Shown here in pieces: positions 36,528-47,249 of a DNA stretch of 64,000 nt (the first letter of the stretch is position 1; each line of letters begins with the position of its first letter). The stretch spans positions 29,852,987-29,916,986 of the forward strand of contig NC_084893.1 of assembly GCF_958979055.1 (NCBI RefSeq). The letters are read 5' to 3'. The position numbers were made by a program, and so were the translations under genes. The stretch is from Alnus glutinosa. Taxonomy: Eukaryota > Streptophyta > Magnoliopsida > Fagales > Betulaceae. Below the pieces are notes generated by a model. It worked only from the letters and a program-made list of their open reading frames with translations. It searched no databases and had not been told where the DNA came from.

Positions 36528-39500
36528 ATGTCCCAATACCAAGCAGACGATGCCGAATACATGGCGGATGAATATGAAATGGAAGATGTTGATGATGACA
36601 TGGATGATGAGTTTCGTGGTAGAGAAATGGGTGGCTCAGAGTCTGATGCTGATGAATATGACCACTTGGTTTGTTTTTCTACTCAAATTCTTGGCGAGAT
36701 TACACACACACACACACACGAAGAGGTGTGAAATGCGTGTCTGTGTGTGTATATGTATAGTTTCGACAAAAGAAGAATTTTTCATCTTATTTTATTCTAG
36801 TGTAAATTATCATCAATTTTTTTGGAGAGAGTTTGTTTTGAAATGTCTACACTTTACTTAGGCATATGTACATAGAATCACTTTCTGTCTCTGTTGCAGA
36901 ATAGTAAGCTAGCCGATACTACTGCTGCTCAAGCTAGGAAAGGAAAAGACATCCAGGGGATCCCTTGGAATAGGCTTAGCATCACTAGAGAGAAATACCG
37001 GCAAACTAGGCTAGAACAATACAAGAACTATGAAAACATCCCTCATTCCGGAGAGGGGTCAGGAAAGGTAAAAGTTACTTCTTGTTACCTTTTTCATATA
37101 TATATGACTGTTGACAATTGTGATTAACCGAATAAATTGATACAATTACCCCTTTTTTCTTTTTAATTATTTAAATCCATCTTAAACAGGATTGCCAAGT
37201 TACCAAGAAAGGAGGCACATACTATGAGTTCAGACGGAATTCGAGATCTGTGAAGTCAACCATTCTTCATTTTCAGGTTAGGTGAATGAAAGTTATTGTA
37301 ATAACTGTAGGTTTTTTCCCCATTCCTTCTGAATTTGCTGATTCTTTTTCCCAGGTTGGTTGTAATTGGCTCTTCTTATTTGTGTAATTGGCTCAGATGA
37401 ATTGATCTCATCAGGTCCCTTTGAGTAACAACTCTTTATGAGATGTATTTGCTAAAATGGGTTAGTTGAATTGCTTTGCTGACATGGACACCAGACGTGG
37501 ATACGGCAATTAACACACTTAGGCGTGGTACTTCCTGGAAAGTAGGACTTGGGGTGTGATTGACTGATCTACACTTTTTTTGTTTGGTGATGCAGTTGAG
37601 GAACTTGGTTTGGGCTACCTCAAAGCATGATGTCTACCTTATGTCTCATTTTTCTGTCATCCATTGGTCCTCCTTAACCTGTAGCAAATCTGAAATTCTC
37701 AATGTCTCAGGGCATGTTGCACCATCAGAGGTGAGTGTTTGGGGCAAGAGATTTTGGTTTTATAAACAACCTTGGATTTATATATTGATTTCTTTTTTAG
37801 ATGTAGAATAATGATTTCTCCCATGAAATCAATACATCTATTTTCTCATACAGAAACATCCCGGGAGTCTGTTGGAGGGATTTACTCAGACTCAAGTGAG
37901 TACTCTTGCTGTAAAAGATAAGTTGCTTGTTGCCGGAGGGTTCCAAGGAGAACTTATTTGCAAGGTAAGTTGCTTAGCTTTTCTATAGTCGCATTTATTC
38001 AATTTCTTCTGAAGAAGCATTGACGCCGCGGTGGATTTCCACCTATGTACATGTTGACAGCATGTACTTTTTTTCGCTAGTCACCTGTGCAGTATCAATT
38101 TTTTATGTATTCTTTTGATTATCCTGGCAATCAAGCTCTGAGAGAATACTGATACAAGATAAAGAAAACTTCTAAGATTTGTTAATTAACTAAGGTTGCT
38201 TGCTAGGCTTTTGATAACCACCGTCATCCAGCCATTATCTCTACCCCCTTTAAGAGTTATTAGTTTGCATTATGAACAATTCGTAAAACATCAGGGCTAA
38301 GTTTTTGGTTTTTTAATATTTTTTACTGGTTGACAGCATCTAGATCGGCCTGGAGTTAGTTTTTGTTCCAGGACGACTTATGATGATAATGCCATCACCA
38401 ATGCTGTTGAGATCTACGTCAGCTCCAGGTATTTATTTGCCCCTTATCTTGGTGGTGGATCCATGAACTTTCAATAACTAACCTAATTAAACTTTTCTCT
38501 TTTAATTTTCAGTGGTGCAGTTCACTTCACGGCTTCAAATAATGACTCTGGAGTTAGAGACTTTGATATGGAGAAATTTCAGCTTACTAAGCACTTCCGA
38601 TTTCCTTGGCCAGTGAATGTGAGCCCCTTGGATTGTTTTTCTGGTCATTTAGATTTATAATTGGACAGTTAGTAATTCTTGGTTATATATGCATGGATGG
38701 CCCTGTTTCTGACTGTTTATGCTTCGTGTCATGAGGTATGACTTGCATATGGTCTTTGATAGGGATAATTCCACTTCAAATAATACTCATGATCTACTCT
38801 TGCTTACAGACTGAATCCGTGTATTCAGTATACTATTCGGTTAATAGATTGAGATATGTACTAATAAAGTTTTAGTTATTAGAAAAAAGGTTCTTATATG
38901 CCATGTGGTTGGTCCAATTAATGAATTGAGTGTTGTGGTTTGTAAAGATTTTTGTAGCCTTTTAACTGCACAAATTACTGCGTTCTACAGAGAGTTGACT
39001 GTTACTTTGCTTGGGCATTAAAGCGACTGGTGTTTGGGTATCTGTCTTGCCAACAAAGGGTGACTTATAAATAATGAGGTGATTTTGTCAAGGATCAATT
39101 GATAGTCATGTCACATCATCTTGTTTACTGGGCCCTTTTATGTAGTACACAATCATTTGGTAGTTATTTGGCTATGCTTCTGTACTTGTAGCAATTTTGT
39201 CAGATCGGAGGGTATTTTGTAAAATGATGACCGACTCTTTGGGCCATGTTGGAGATGGTTTTGGTTTAAGATGCATTCATATATCCTATCTTTTATGTTC
39301 CAAAACTATGGGTTGGAATGTGTGCCGAGGCTTACATAGGTCAGAGACATAGTAAGTGTATCTATGGTAGTGGCATTATTGGGCAATAGATTACGTGGTA
39401 GACCCAATCACCTTGATGTTGCTTAGATTTTGGATAAATTGCGAACCATGGCTAGTTCACATCACCGTTAACAAGTGGATGCACCAGATTGTTGTGACAT

Positions 39501-40118
39501 ATTTTTCTTGGCTAATTTGCAGCATACTTCTCTAAGTCCTGATGGTAAACTCCTTATAATTGTTGGAGACAACCCAGATGGTATGATGGTGGACTCCCAA
39601 ACCGGAAAGGTACTCTTTGCTTTTAATTCTATCATCTAAATTTGTGATTATCTATCTGGAGCATAGCCAAGCATGTGTAATTTGATTTTTTTTTTTCCTT
39701 GCAGACAGTTATGCCCTTGTGTGGGCACTTAGATTTCTCATTTGCATCAGCGTGGCACCCTGATGGTGTCACTTTTGCTACTGGAAACCAGGACAAAACC
39801 TGCCGGGTTTGGGATGTCCGAAATCTATCCAAGTCAGTTGCTGTTCTTAAGGGCAACCTTGGAGCCATTCGGTCGATCCGCTATACTTCTGATGGCCAGT
39901 ATATGGCAATGGCAGAACCTGCTGACTTCGTACATGTGTATGATGTGAAAAATGGGTATGAGAAGGAACAGGAGATTGATTTCTTTGGAGAGATATCCGG
40001 CCTATCATTCAGTCCGGACACAGAGTCTCTTTTTATCGGAGTGTGGGATCGTACATATGGTAGTCTCCTTGATTATGGCCGATGCCGAAACTACTCATAC
40101 CTCGATTCTCTAATTTGA
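36528..40118 (+). CDS. WD40 repeat protein, copy B (intact)
   Basis: Nine coding exons: 36528-36668, 36900-37067, 37190-37276, 37596-37730, 37854-37964, 38337-38428, 38513-38618, 39523-39609, 39705-40118; 446 aa. The N-terminal 45 residues are acidic (ADEYEMEDVDDDMDDEFRG), then a conserved block GKDIQGIPWNRLSITREKYR, then blades with HPDGVTFATGNQDKTCRVWD and VWDRTYGSLL; the end is YSYLDSLI. This copy keeps the residues I recall from the Arabidopsis homologues (H150, Y229, H249, S257, K271, R274, T426), whereas copy A has changed them. It keeps its own 3' flank, so it is the likely functional gene. Biochemical role unknown to me; WD40 propellers usually serve as protein-binding platforms. Confidence 0.93.
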
Positions 40119-41412
40119 GTTGAATGCGAAACCCACAAATAAGTGTGTTAGTGTTGCTGATTGGTTGGGGCAATGGAAAAAACTAGTACTATATGATGCA
40201 GTTGGAGAGGTTTTAGTTGTACATTTGGTATGTTGTGCAATTGTAGCTAATTGTTCTATTTTGTTGTAGCTGTGGATTTATAATGAAGTGTTTAAAAGGG
40301 AGGGGATGTACAGAAGATTGGAAAAGGCAATGCTTGTCCCAACAAGGGAAAAGAAAGAGAACCCGTGTGTCGTAGGGTAGATGGCTGGTTGGCCATCCTT
40401 CGTGTACCTTAGAAATTTTTATTACTTTTATGAGAACCTGTTTGGTGGAACGTATCAATGGTCGCAGCTGTTTTCTTTTTCTTCCCAATTCTATTTTCTT
40501 CTGCAATCGTGAATAGTAACAAGTCTGTTCCATGGGAGGCATACGCATTTTACCATACTGAAAGTCCAAAACCTTTTAGAAACAACATTGATACTGTTGA
40601 ATACTCGGGCGCAGACTGCAAGATAAGCTTTAAGAGAAACCCTTTTCTCTAAACATGCAAGTAGTTTTCGCAATCATTATGTTTTGATATGCTATTATGT
40701 TGTGATTAATGATTTGTATTGAAATTGTTCCTCTTCATTTGATCTTTTTGTTTCATCGTAGTTATAGCAAAAGTTTGTAAGATCCTTGAAAGATAATTTC
40801 CTTCTCAAAAGCCTTGGCCCTTGGGAGGTCATATAAAGCTCAAACTACTCAAAAGGAAAAACCATGACTCTTATCGGTTATTGATGAAAAATGTTTGAAT
40901 AACACAATTGCCAATGGAAAGAAGCAAACTTCAATTATGAATGATGAGATTGAATCTTCTAGCTAGAAGTTGTACATGTAGGACTAGCTCTTAAGTCATT
41001 TTCTTCTTATTAGCCTTAAGTGGCCTAGGGTCAGGCATAGAAAAGCTGATAGAAAATTGTAAATTTAATCATTTAATTAATATTTAAACACTTTTTTCTC
41101 ACGGTTGTATTCAAACCCTCCCTTTATGAGTGAGATCCAATACGTAGAATGTTTAATTGAAATTATAGGTAAATTGTGAAGTTAAGGGTTGAACTCCAGT
41201 CCTGTTGTGACATAAATATTTCGAATTGCAAAAAAGCCAAAAAAAAAAAATAATAATAATAAAAAAAAAATGCCCCTTTATGTTTCGGATGGGATTCGAA
41301 GTGTGGTTGCAATCGTTTTTGCTTAATGGATTATGTACTGGGGAATTTCATCAAACTCGTCCCAGCGTGAAAGAACGCTGTACAAAAACAAAAATTCCGT
41401 TTTGTTCAAAAT
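40119..41412. other. Intergenic region WD40-B to tRNA-Trp
   Basis: WD40-B 3' UTR followed by AT-rich DNA with no recognisable gene. The A/T run at about 41229-41271 lies on the downstream side of the minus-strand tRNA but is too far to be its terminator. Confidence 0.5.
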
Positions 41413-41484
41413 TGAACCCGACGTGAATCGAACACGCAACCTTCTGATCTGGAGTCAGACGCGCTACCATTGCGCCACGGATCC
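41413..41484 (-). tRNA. trnW-CCA: tRNA-Trp (CCA)
   Basis: 72 nt on the - strand, beginning GGATCCGTGGCGCAATGG and ending GTCGGGTTCA. The cloverleaf is complete: the acceptor stem pairs GGATCCG with CGGGTTC (one G-T pair), box A is present (TGGCGCAATGG), the anticodon loop is CTCCAGA with anticodon CCA at 41452-41450, and box B is GTTCGATTC. No intron. On the - strand the downstream sequence is T-rich (tttttgttttt near 41383-41393), suitable as an RNA polymerase III terminator. Confidence 0.97.
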
Positions 41485-41773
41485 TTTGCTAAATAATCGT
41501 CCCATGAAAGACTTTAATCCTTCTGTACGAAACAAAAACAAAATTTACCATACCCCGGGGTTCACAGATTCGTAAGGAAAAATATCTGATCCAGAACTGG
41601 CCAATCAACAAAAGCCAAGTCATCTTCCAAATCTTTCTTCCACGATTCCCATCCGCACAATTGCTTCCGTTTTCTCCTGGCCATCGCTAGTGGAGTATAT
41701 GATAATCTCATCTTCTTCTCCAACATATTTTCATAATCTAAGAGCTCAGATCAGATCAGCACAGCAGCAAGAA

Positions 41774-42268
41774 ATGGCATCCTCCTCCACTCTGTACTCC
41801 ACCCCAACCTTGTCACCCAGCATCCAGAGGGGTGGTTTGAGCCGCATGATCACTCCATCCAACATATCCTTCCAAGGCCTCAGGCCCCTCACCAAGCTGA
41901 AGCAGCCCACAACCAAGCTGAGCACGCTCACTTCCACCACCCCCAAAAGGAGCATTGTGAAGGCAGAGGCGCTCAACCCATCGCTGGTGATAAGCCTCAG
42001 CACAGGGCTCTCCCTCTTCTTGGGGAGGTTCGTCTTCTTCAACTTCCAGAGGGAGAACGTAGCGAAGCAGGTGCCTGAGCAGAACGGCCTCACGCACTTC
42101 GAGGCCGGCGACACTCGGGCCAAGGAGTACGTTAGCCTCCTCAAATCCAACGACCCAGTTGGCTTCAACATCGTCGACGTCCTCGCTTGGGGTTCCATCG
42201 GCCACATCGTTGCTTACTACATCTTGGCCACTTCCAGCAACGGCTATGATCCCAAGTTCTTTGACTGA
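41774..42268 (+). CDS. PSAG: Photosystem I reaction centre subunit V (PsaG), chloroplast precursor
   Basis: Intronless, 164 aa, normal length for the precursor. PsaG is a two-helix thylakoid membrane subunit on the outer edge of photosystem I that helps bind the light-harvesting antenna and stabilise the complex. Residues 1 to about 60 form a Ser/Thr/Lys-rich transit peptide ([15 protein letters not shown]... to SIVKAEA). The mature part has helix 1 with [20 protein letters not shown], a basic/acidic loop with [20 protein letters not shown], and helix 2 with [20 protein letters not shown], ending [12 protein letters not shown] chose the ATG at 41774 because it gives the usual transit peptide; an in-frame ATG at 41690 would add 28 residues. 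The coding part is GC-richer than its surroundings. Confidence 0.98.
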   Translation: MASSSTLYSTPTLSPSIQRGGLSRMITPSNISFQGLRPLTKLKQPTTKLSTLTSTTPKRSIVKAEALNPSLVISLSTGLSLFLGRFVFFNFQRENVAKQVPEQNGLTHFEAGDTRAKEYVSLLKSNDPVGFNIVDVLAWGSIGHIVAYYILATSSNGYDPKFFD

Positions 42269-42879
42269 TTTTTTTCACCGTCCTGATCTGATCTGATCTG
42301 AGTCTACGCCACCCCATTGTTAATTTTCCGTTTAATCGCTCGATCTGTCTGCAACTTTGTAATATGTATAGTTTATTTTTAGCTGGGGAGGTTTCTTTTT
42401 TGTCTTTTGGTTTCATTTCCATATATGTTTGAATGTTTGATTCATGGGTTTGCAACTTTGCATGGAGAAGTGGTTAACAAGAATTGCAGAAGAAGGAAAA
42501 ACAGAGCGTGAAAGATGGAGAGAAAAGAATTCTCGATTGATTTCATGCACTTGAGTGCTATTTTAATGTTATCTGGTAGATCGAGGGTTGTGCTTTCTTT
42601 CTTCTTTCCTCTCATCTTTTACCATGCCTTATGCCTATGCAAAATTTCACACTCCACGTACGTAGATTGTTTTTTTAGGGATGCCTTTTGCTTTTTAGCT
42701 TTTAAAAAAAAGCAAAAACTTAATTAACTTCAAACACAAAAAAACTCTTAAAAAATTTAAAACTGTATAGTTTTCTATTTATATCACACCACAATATTTT
42801 TTTAAAAAAATAATATATATATAAAACACCTTGTAAAAAGTTATATTAAGCAAATCATTTTTTCTTATTTGATTTGAGT

Positions 42880-43330
42880 TTCAAATTTTGACTTTTAACT
42901 CTTCAAGTTTTTCATTTTTCTTATTCCGTCAAAATTTCTTACGTGCCATTAGAATTTTGCTATATCACTTAAAAATTAATACATATATTTTTTTTAAAAA
43001 AATAAAATAAAAATAGTAGGCGAAGGGGGCCGCCAGTGCCACCCCAATGGAGAGGTGGCTCGCACGTTCACGCAGAGGCGGTGGCTCCATCGCTACTGTT
43101 GGGGGTGGATGCATGTGTGACTACTCCAAGTAAATGGAGGTGACTAATAACATAACAAAGATCTAACCCAAACAGAAGGGGTGGCTTTGTAGGCCAACGC
43201 AAGCAAAGGGCCGGGGTGGCTCACCTAACTACCCCAAGCAGAGGGGTTGGCAGTGTTGGCCACTCCCATTTGGTCGGGGTTCATTAATTGTGCAAGATAA
43301 CCCAAGTAAAGGGATCAGTGGCCACGTGAT
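42880..43330. mobile_element. Partial copy of the intron 2 type inverted-repeat element
   Basis: One arm (42895-42965, with ttgacttttaactcttcaag, ttccgtcaaaa and acgtgccatta) resembles the left arm at 9715-9800. It is followed by a GC-rich core with repeated ggggtggc motifs. I see no matching right arm. Confidence 0.4.
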
Positions 43331-43879
43331 GAAAAAAAAAAAAAAACCCGCCTCCAGCTCTTCAATCTCCCCCCTACACGCACCTCTCCGTCAACGACTT
43401 CCACCACCGTTGCAGTTGTTGTTGGTCTCTTTGATTTTTATTTTTTTTTTTCCTTTTGTTTCTCTATTGTATCTTTGTAGTTTTTCTGTTTTTTAAGCTT
43501 TTGGTGAGTTTTTATCTCCCTGTTCCTTGGTGGTTTCATCTTGTAGAGGAAATACCTTTTGTAACAGGAGTTCCTAATCGATGTTCTACAGTGTCTCTCT
43601 CTCAACAACTTCTTCACGATGATTGTTGGTGTTTGCTTTTTGAGCCTCGGGAAGGGTTTAGGCCTTTTGCAGTGCCCATTTGCCTTTGGTTGCCGCTTTT
43701 TAGCGGCCCTTGCACAGGACTGGGTTGTACATGGTTCATTTGGGATCATCTATATACCCATTTCTTGGTTACTGTTCTTCTTTTAGTATTTTTTTTTTTT
43801 TTTTTTTTTTTTTTGTGGGTATGTGTTATGAGTTTTTCTTGAGTAAAAGGGAATTAGCGAAGAACATGATAAAAATAGA

Positions 43880-44190
43880 GGGTAAAACGATGAACAAAGG
43901 CTCTTAGAGAGGCCTATCTCTCTTATACACATGGGCTCTTCGAGAGGCCCGAGCTCTCCAAGACTAATTACTAACTAGACTTAATATTGTCTCTTTTTTA
44001 TCCCTTCCTTCTCCATTCTATTGGATTTTATAGGAGAGTGCCTTCCGCCACCTCATCCCCTTCTAGAGCCTTCTTGCCAACCAAATATTGTTAGCTCCTA
44101 GATACCTCCAGCTCACTACCTTCTAGAATACCTCTTATATCCCTTACATACCCATTATATCCCTTACATTATGTTGTTGGGGGAGCCCCC
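43880..44190 (-). mobile_element. Possible Gypsy LTR fragment or solo LTR, reverse orientation
   Basis: The reverse complement contains gagctcgggcctctcgaag, very close to a phrase in the LTR of the element at 18072-24183, and the sequence next to it is cccccca-rich like a purine tract read backwards. Ends and a target duplication were not found, so this is tentative. Confidence 0.35.
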
Positions 44191-45241
44191 CCATTGGTTT
44201 CATCACATGTAGCCCATTTTTTCCATATTGATTAAGAAAAAAGAAAAAGAAAAAACCCAAAAAACGGGGGTGGTTATCATTTGAGTGGCGCGTGTGGCCA
44301 CTCTAAGGAAAGGGAAGTTGGTTGCGCGTACCATCCCCCAGTCGTGGGTTGGAGCCACCCCTTCTGCTTAGGGTGGTCAAACTAGCGTCTCATCTATTAC
44401 CCTTTATTTAATCTTATAAGTACTGAATTGGAATATAACAAAAAAAAAAAAAAAAAGATTTTGTGGTTGAAAAATAAAAAGAGACATATATTTAATTGCC
44501 ATAAAACATTTCATTTCTATTTTGAATTGTGTATTTCATTTTCTTTATTTATATAATAGAAACATAGTATATAGTGAAAACAAAAATATTATCTTATCAT
44601 TACATTTTATAATTTTAATTCCACTAAGCCTCCAACACAGGGCAGTGGCTCCGGCAGTTACTACTTGGCTATTATAGCATCCACTATGGATGATCTAAAT
44701 TTCAATCTATTCTACATAATCAAAATCTACTTTTTATTAATTTAGATAACCACCTTTAAAATTATCCTTCAACCAATTATCTAAATTTATATCAATCTTA
44801 TTAAAATAATCATTTTTAGTATTTTTTATTATTATTTTTGTTAAAACCTCATATCCACTCATCTCCACAAACACGAAATCATCTCACAGGCATTTCATCA
44901 ACCAAACGACCTACACATTAAAGATCAAAATCACCCCACGGTAATTCACCACACCATTATCAACCAACTATAATTATCAGAATTATCACATAGACACACC
45001 ACACAAACTACGCACAACCGGCAACCATCACAACATCACCATCGCACCAGACAATCGGCAACCATAACTACCGCACTAGACCAACAGAAACCTCCAGAAG
45101 ATCGGCAACCCAAACCCAGAAACTTCCAAAAGATTGGCAACCCAAACCCATACGCCCCAACTCATAAACTTACAGAAAATTGGCAACCCGTACACATCCT
45201 TCCAACTCCTAATCAACAATCCGTACCTACCTTCCCAAATC

Positions 45242-45546
45242 CTAATATGAAACGGCATCGTTGGGTTTCACGGTTAGTCTACAGATCAATTGGATCAGGC
45301 CGACGAGGACCACAAGGAGGACGAAGTTCTTGGCGAAGATGAACACGGTGACCCATGGGTTATGCTAGGGCTTGTGTGGGAGGGACTTGCCAACGCAGTG
45401 AAGTGCCGCGTTGGTGGTGTTGGCCACAGGTTTCTTCGCTTGCTGGGCCTTTATTTGTCATTGCTGGTGGGGCTGGGTTAGGGAAGCAAGGCTTCGTTGA
45501 CACTGAGCGATTCGACATTGGTGGTCCTCTTCTCGGTTGCCACCAT
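45242..45546 (-). pseudogene. Possible broken coding segment, unknown family
   Basis: On the - strand an ATG at 45546 opens MVATEKRTTNVESLSVNEAL and soon stops. Further along, another frame reads FIFAKNFVLLVVLVGLIQLI, a plausible membrane helix, then LTVKPNDAVSY and a stop at 45244-45242. The region is GC-richer than its surroundings. The pieces would need at least one frameshift to join. I do not recognise the family. Confidence 0.3.
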
Positions 45547-45673
45547 ACCCATCCTCCAAGCAAGACCGACTGAGAGAGAGAACACCAAAGAAGAACAAGT
45601 AAGAAAACGTGCGCAAAAAAAGAATAAGAAGCTTCAAGAGAGTGAGAGAAAGTAAGAAAAAATAATAATATAT

Positions 45674-46424
45674 AGGGTTAAATACCCTACACACCATTGT
45701 GGTTTGCAAACTTTATTTTTTGCTCACTGAGTTTTAATTTTTGTCATAGGTGGTACATATGGTATGAGAAAATATGAAAATAGTATCTTCGTCAACTTTT
45801 CCATTCAAAACTGATTGAAATCCACGTTAGCGCCACATGACGCCATTCAAAATGCGACACGTGGCCACACTATATATATTAAAAAAATTTGAAGGCTTTT
45901 TTTTTAAAAAAAAAAAATTGTAGGGGTGGTTGAGTCACCCTCAGATCAGCCGGTTTGGGAGTCACCGAACTACCCCCGTGGCTTATGGGGGTGGCTCGGC
46001 CCACCTCAAGGCAAAAATAATTTTTTTTTGTCTTTTCCGTTTGGTCCTTAGGGGTGGCCGAACCAAGGGCCAAACCCTAAAAAAATAAAATAAAATTGAG
46101 GGTTTGGCCATTAGCCACCCCCAGGCCAAATGGGGGTGGCCGGCCACCCTCATGTGGCCCAAATCAGCCACACCTACAATTTTTTTTTTAAAGCCTTATA
46201 ATTTTTTTTAAAAAAAATAGAAGAAAGTGTGATCACATGTCGCATTTTGAATGGTGCCACATGGCGCTGACGTGAATTCCCGTCAATTTTGGATGGAAAA
46301 ATAGACGGAGGTACTATTTCCATCTTTTTCCATATCACATGTACCATCTATAATAAAAATTAAAACTCAAGAGGCAAAAAATAAAGTTTACAAACTATAT
46401 GAAGTAATTTTATATTTAACCCTA
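45674..46424. mobile_element. Fold-back element with long inverted arms, about 750 bp
   Basis: The left end GGGTTAAATA is matched by TATTTAACCC at the right, and matches extend inward for about 200 bp (aactttattttttgc; gttttaattttt; atttgaatggcg-type phrases). The core (45920-46170) has the GC-rich ggggtggcc motif array. Same family as 14910-15655 and 34345-35110 by arm sequence. No coding frame. The target duplication is not clear. Confidence 0.75.
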
Positions 46425-47249
46425 AAATATAAGATACATTTGTGAACAGTATCACACCACATGAGGCGTGACACTGTTCACAAATGGATGATGCATCTAT
46501 TCTAGCGTTGGGACCCATAATCCCATGGAGAGGTATTTTTGTTGTCTTTGTTTTGTTGCATAACCTATTGTGAATGCTCTTAGAGCTCTCATTCCTGTTG
46601 TGGCTCTCGAGTTCCCTTATTATTCCAACCATTTTCTTGATATGTGTACTGAGAATCTAAAGATATGTACCATTCATTTGGCCCATTCTCAGTTATTTTT
46701 AGACTTCTTGTTTGTTTGTTTGTTTTTCTGCAATATGATATTTGTACTATAATTTAATATTTGTCGACTCGCCCACCCTATTTTTGTTCTCTCTTTTCCT
46801 TTTTATAATCCTCGTCTTCTTCGGTCCCCTTGTGTTTGCTAAGAAAAGAAAAGAAAAGAAAAGAAAAGTAAAGTGATTCATATTCTTTACTGTAATGCTA
46901 AACTACATTTTTCATATAGTACAATATTGAGTGGTTGTCTCGATCAATATTTAAATTTTACTTCTTGTTTAAAATAAATAAATAAATAATTGGTTAAGAT
47001 TGTGAAATAGTTTTATAGAATACAAAGAAATACAAAATTAGGCACAATATGAAAGTTGGTATCTTGCTTAATTAGTTTACCCTAATAAGCCTCAACAAAA
47101 ACGACGACAAAATCTAATAAAATTCAGATCTTTGGAATATTCTTAAACTAAGCGCAGCTTTTATTATTGTTAATCAGATCGATAAGCTGCGCGCCGGTAT
47201 CTTCAGGTTAGGAAAATCTTTAGCTTCTTTTACCTCTCTCTGACCTAAA

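Larger units (their letters stand above)
29029..40092. repeat. Tandem duplication, copy B (right)
   Basis: Begins at the AAACT shared by both parents (29029-29033), with ARP8 exon 3 sequence reading away from the end of WD40-A, and ends in the last exon of WD40-B at the AAACT of 40088-40092. It holds the ARP8 5' stub, the divergent intergenic region and the whole WD40 gene. Confidence 0.93.
42269..47249. other. Intergenic region PsaG to ARID/HMG gene, repeat-rich
   Basis: About 5 kb with no intact gene. It contains a partial inverted-repeat element (42880-43330), possible LTR debris (43880-44190), another GC-rich stretch (44260-44400), a possible broken coding segment (45242-45546), a fold-back element (45674-46424) and a Tourist-like end (46560-46590). 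AT-rich DNA with long T runs fills the rest. Confidence 0.55.

Noticed and set aside
41333-41575. 80-codon plus-strand frame
   Set aside because: It runs across the tRNA-Trp gene on the other strand and has no independent support.
43456-43842. 128-codon open frame with a Phe run
   Set aside because: Much of it is T-run translation (poly-Phe); no motif or homologue is recognised.
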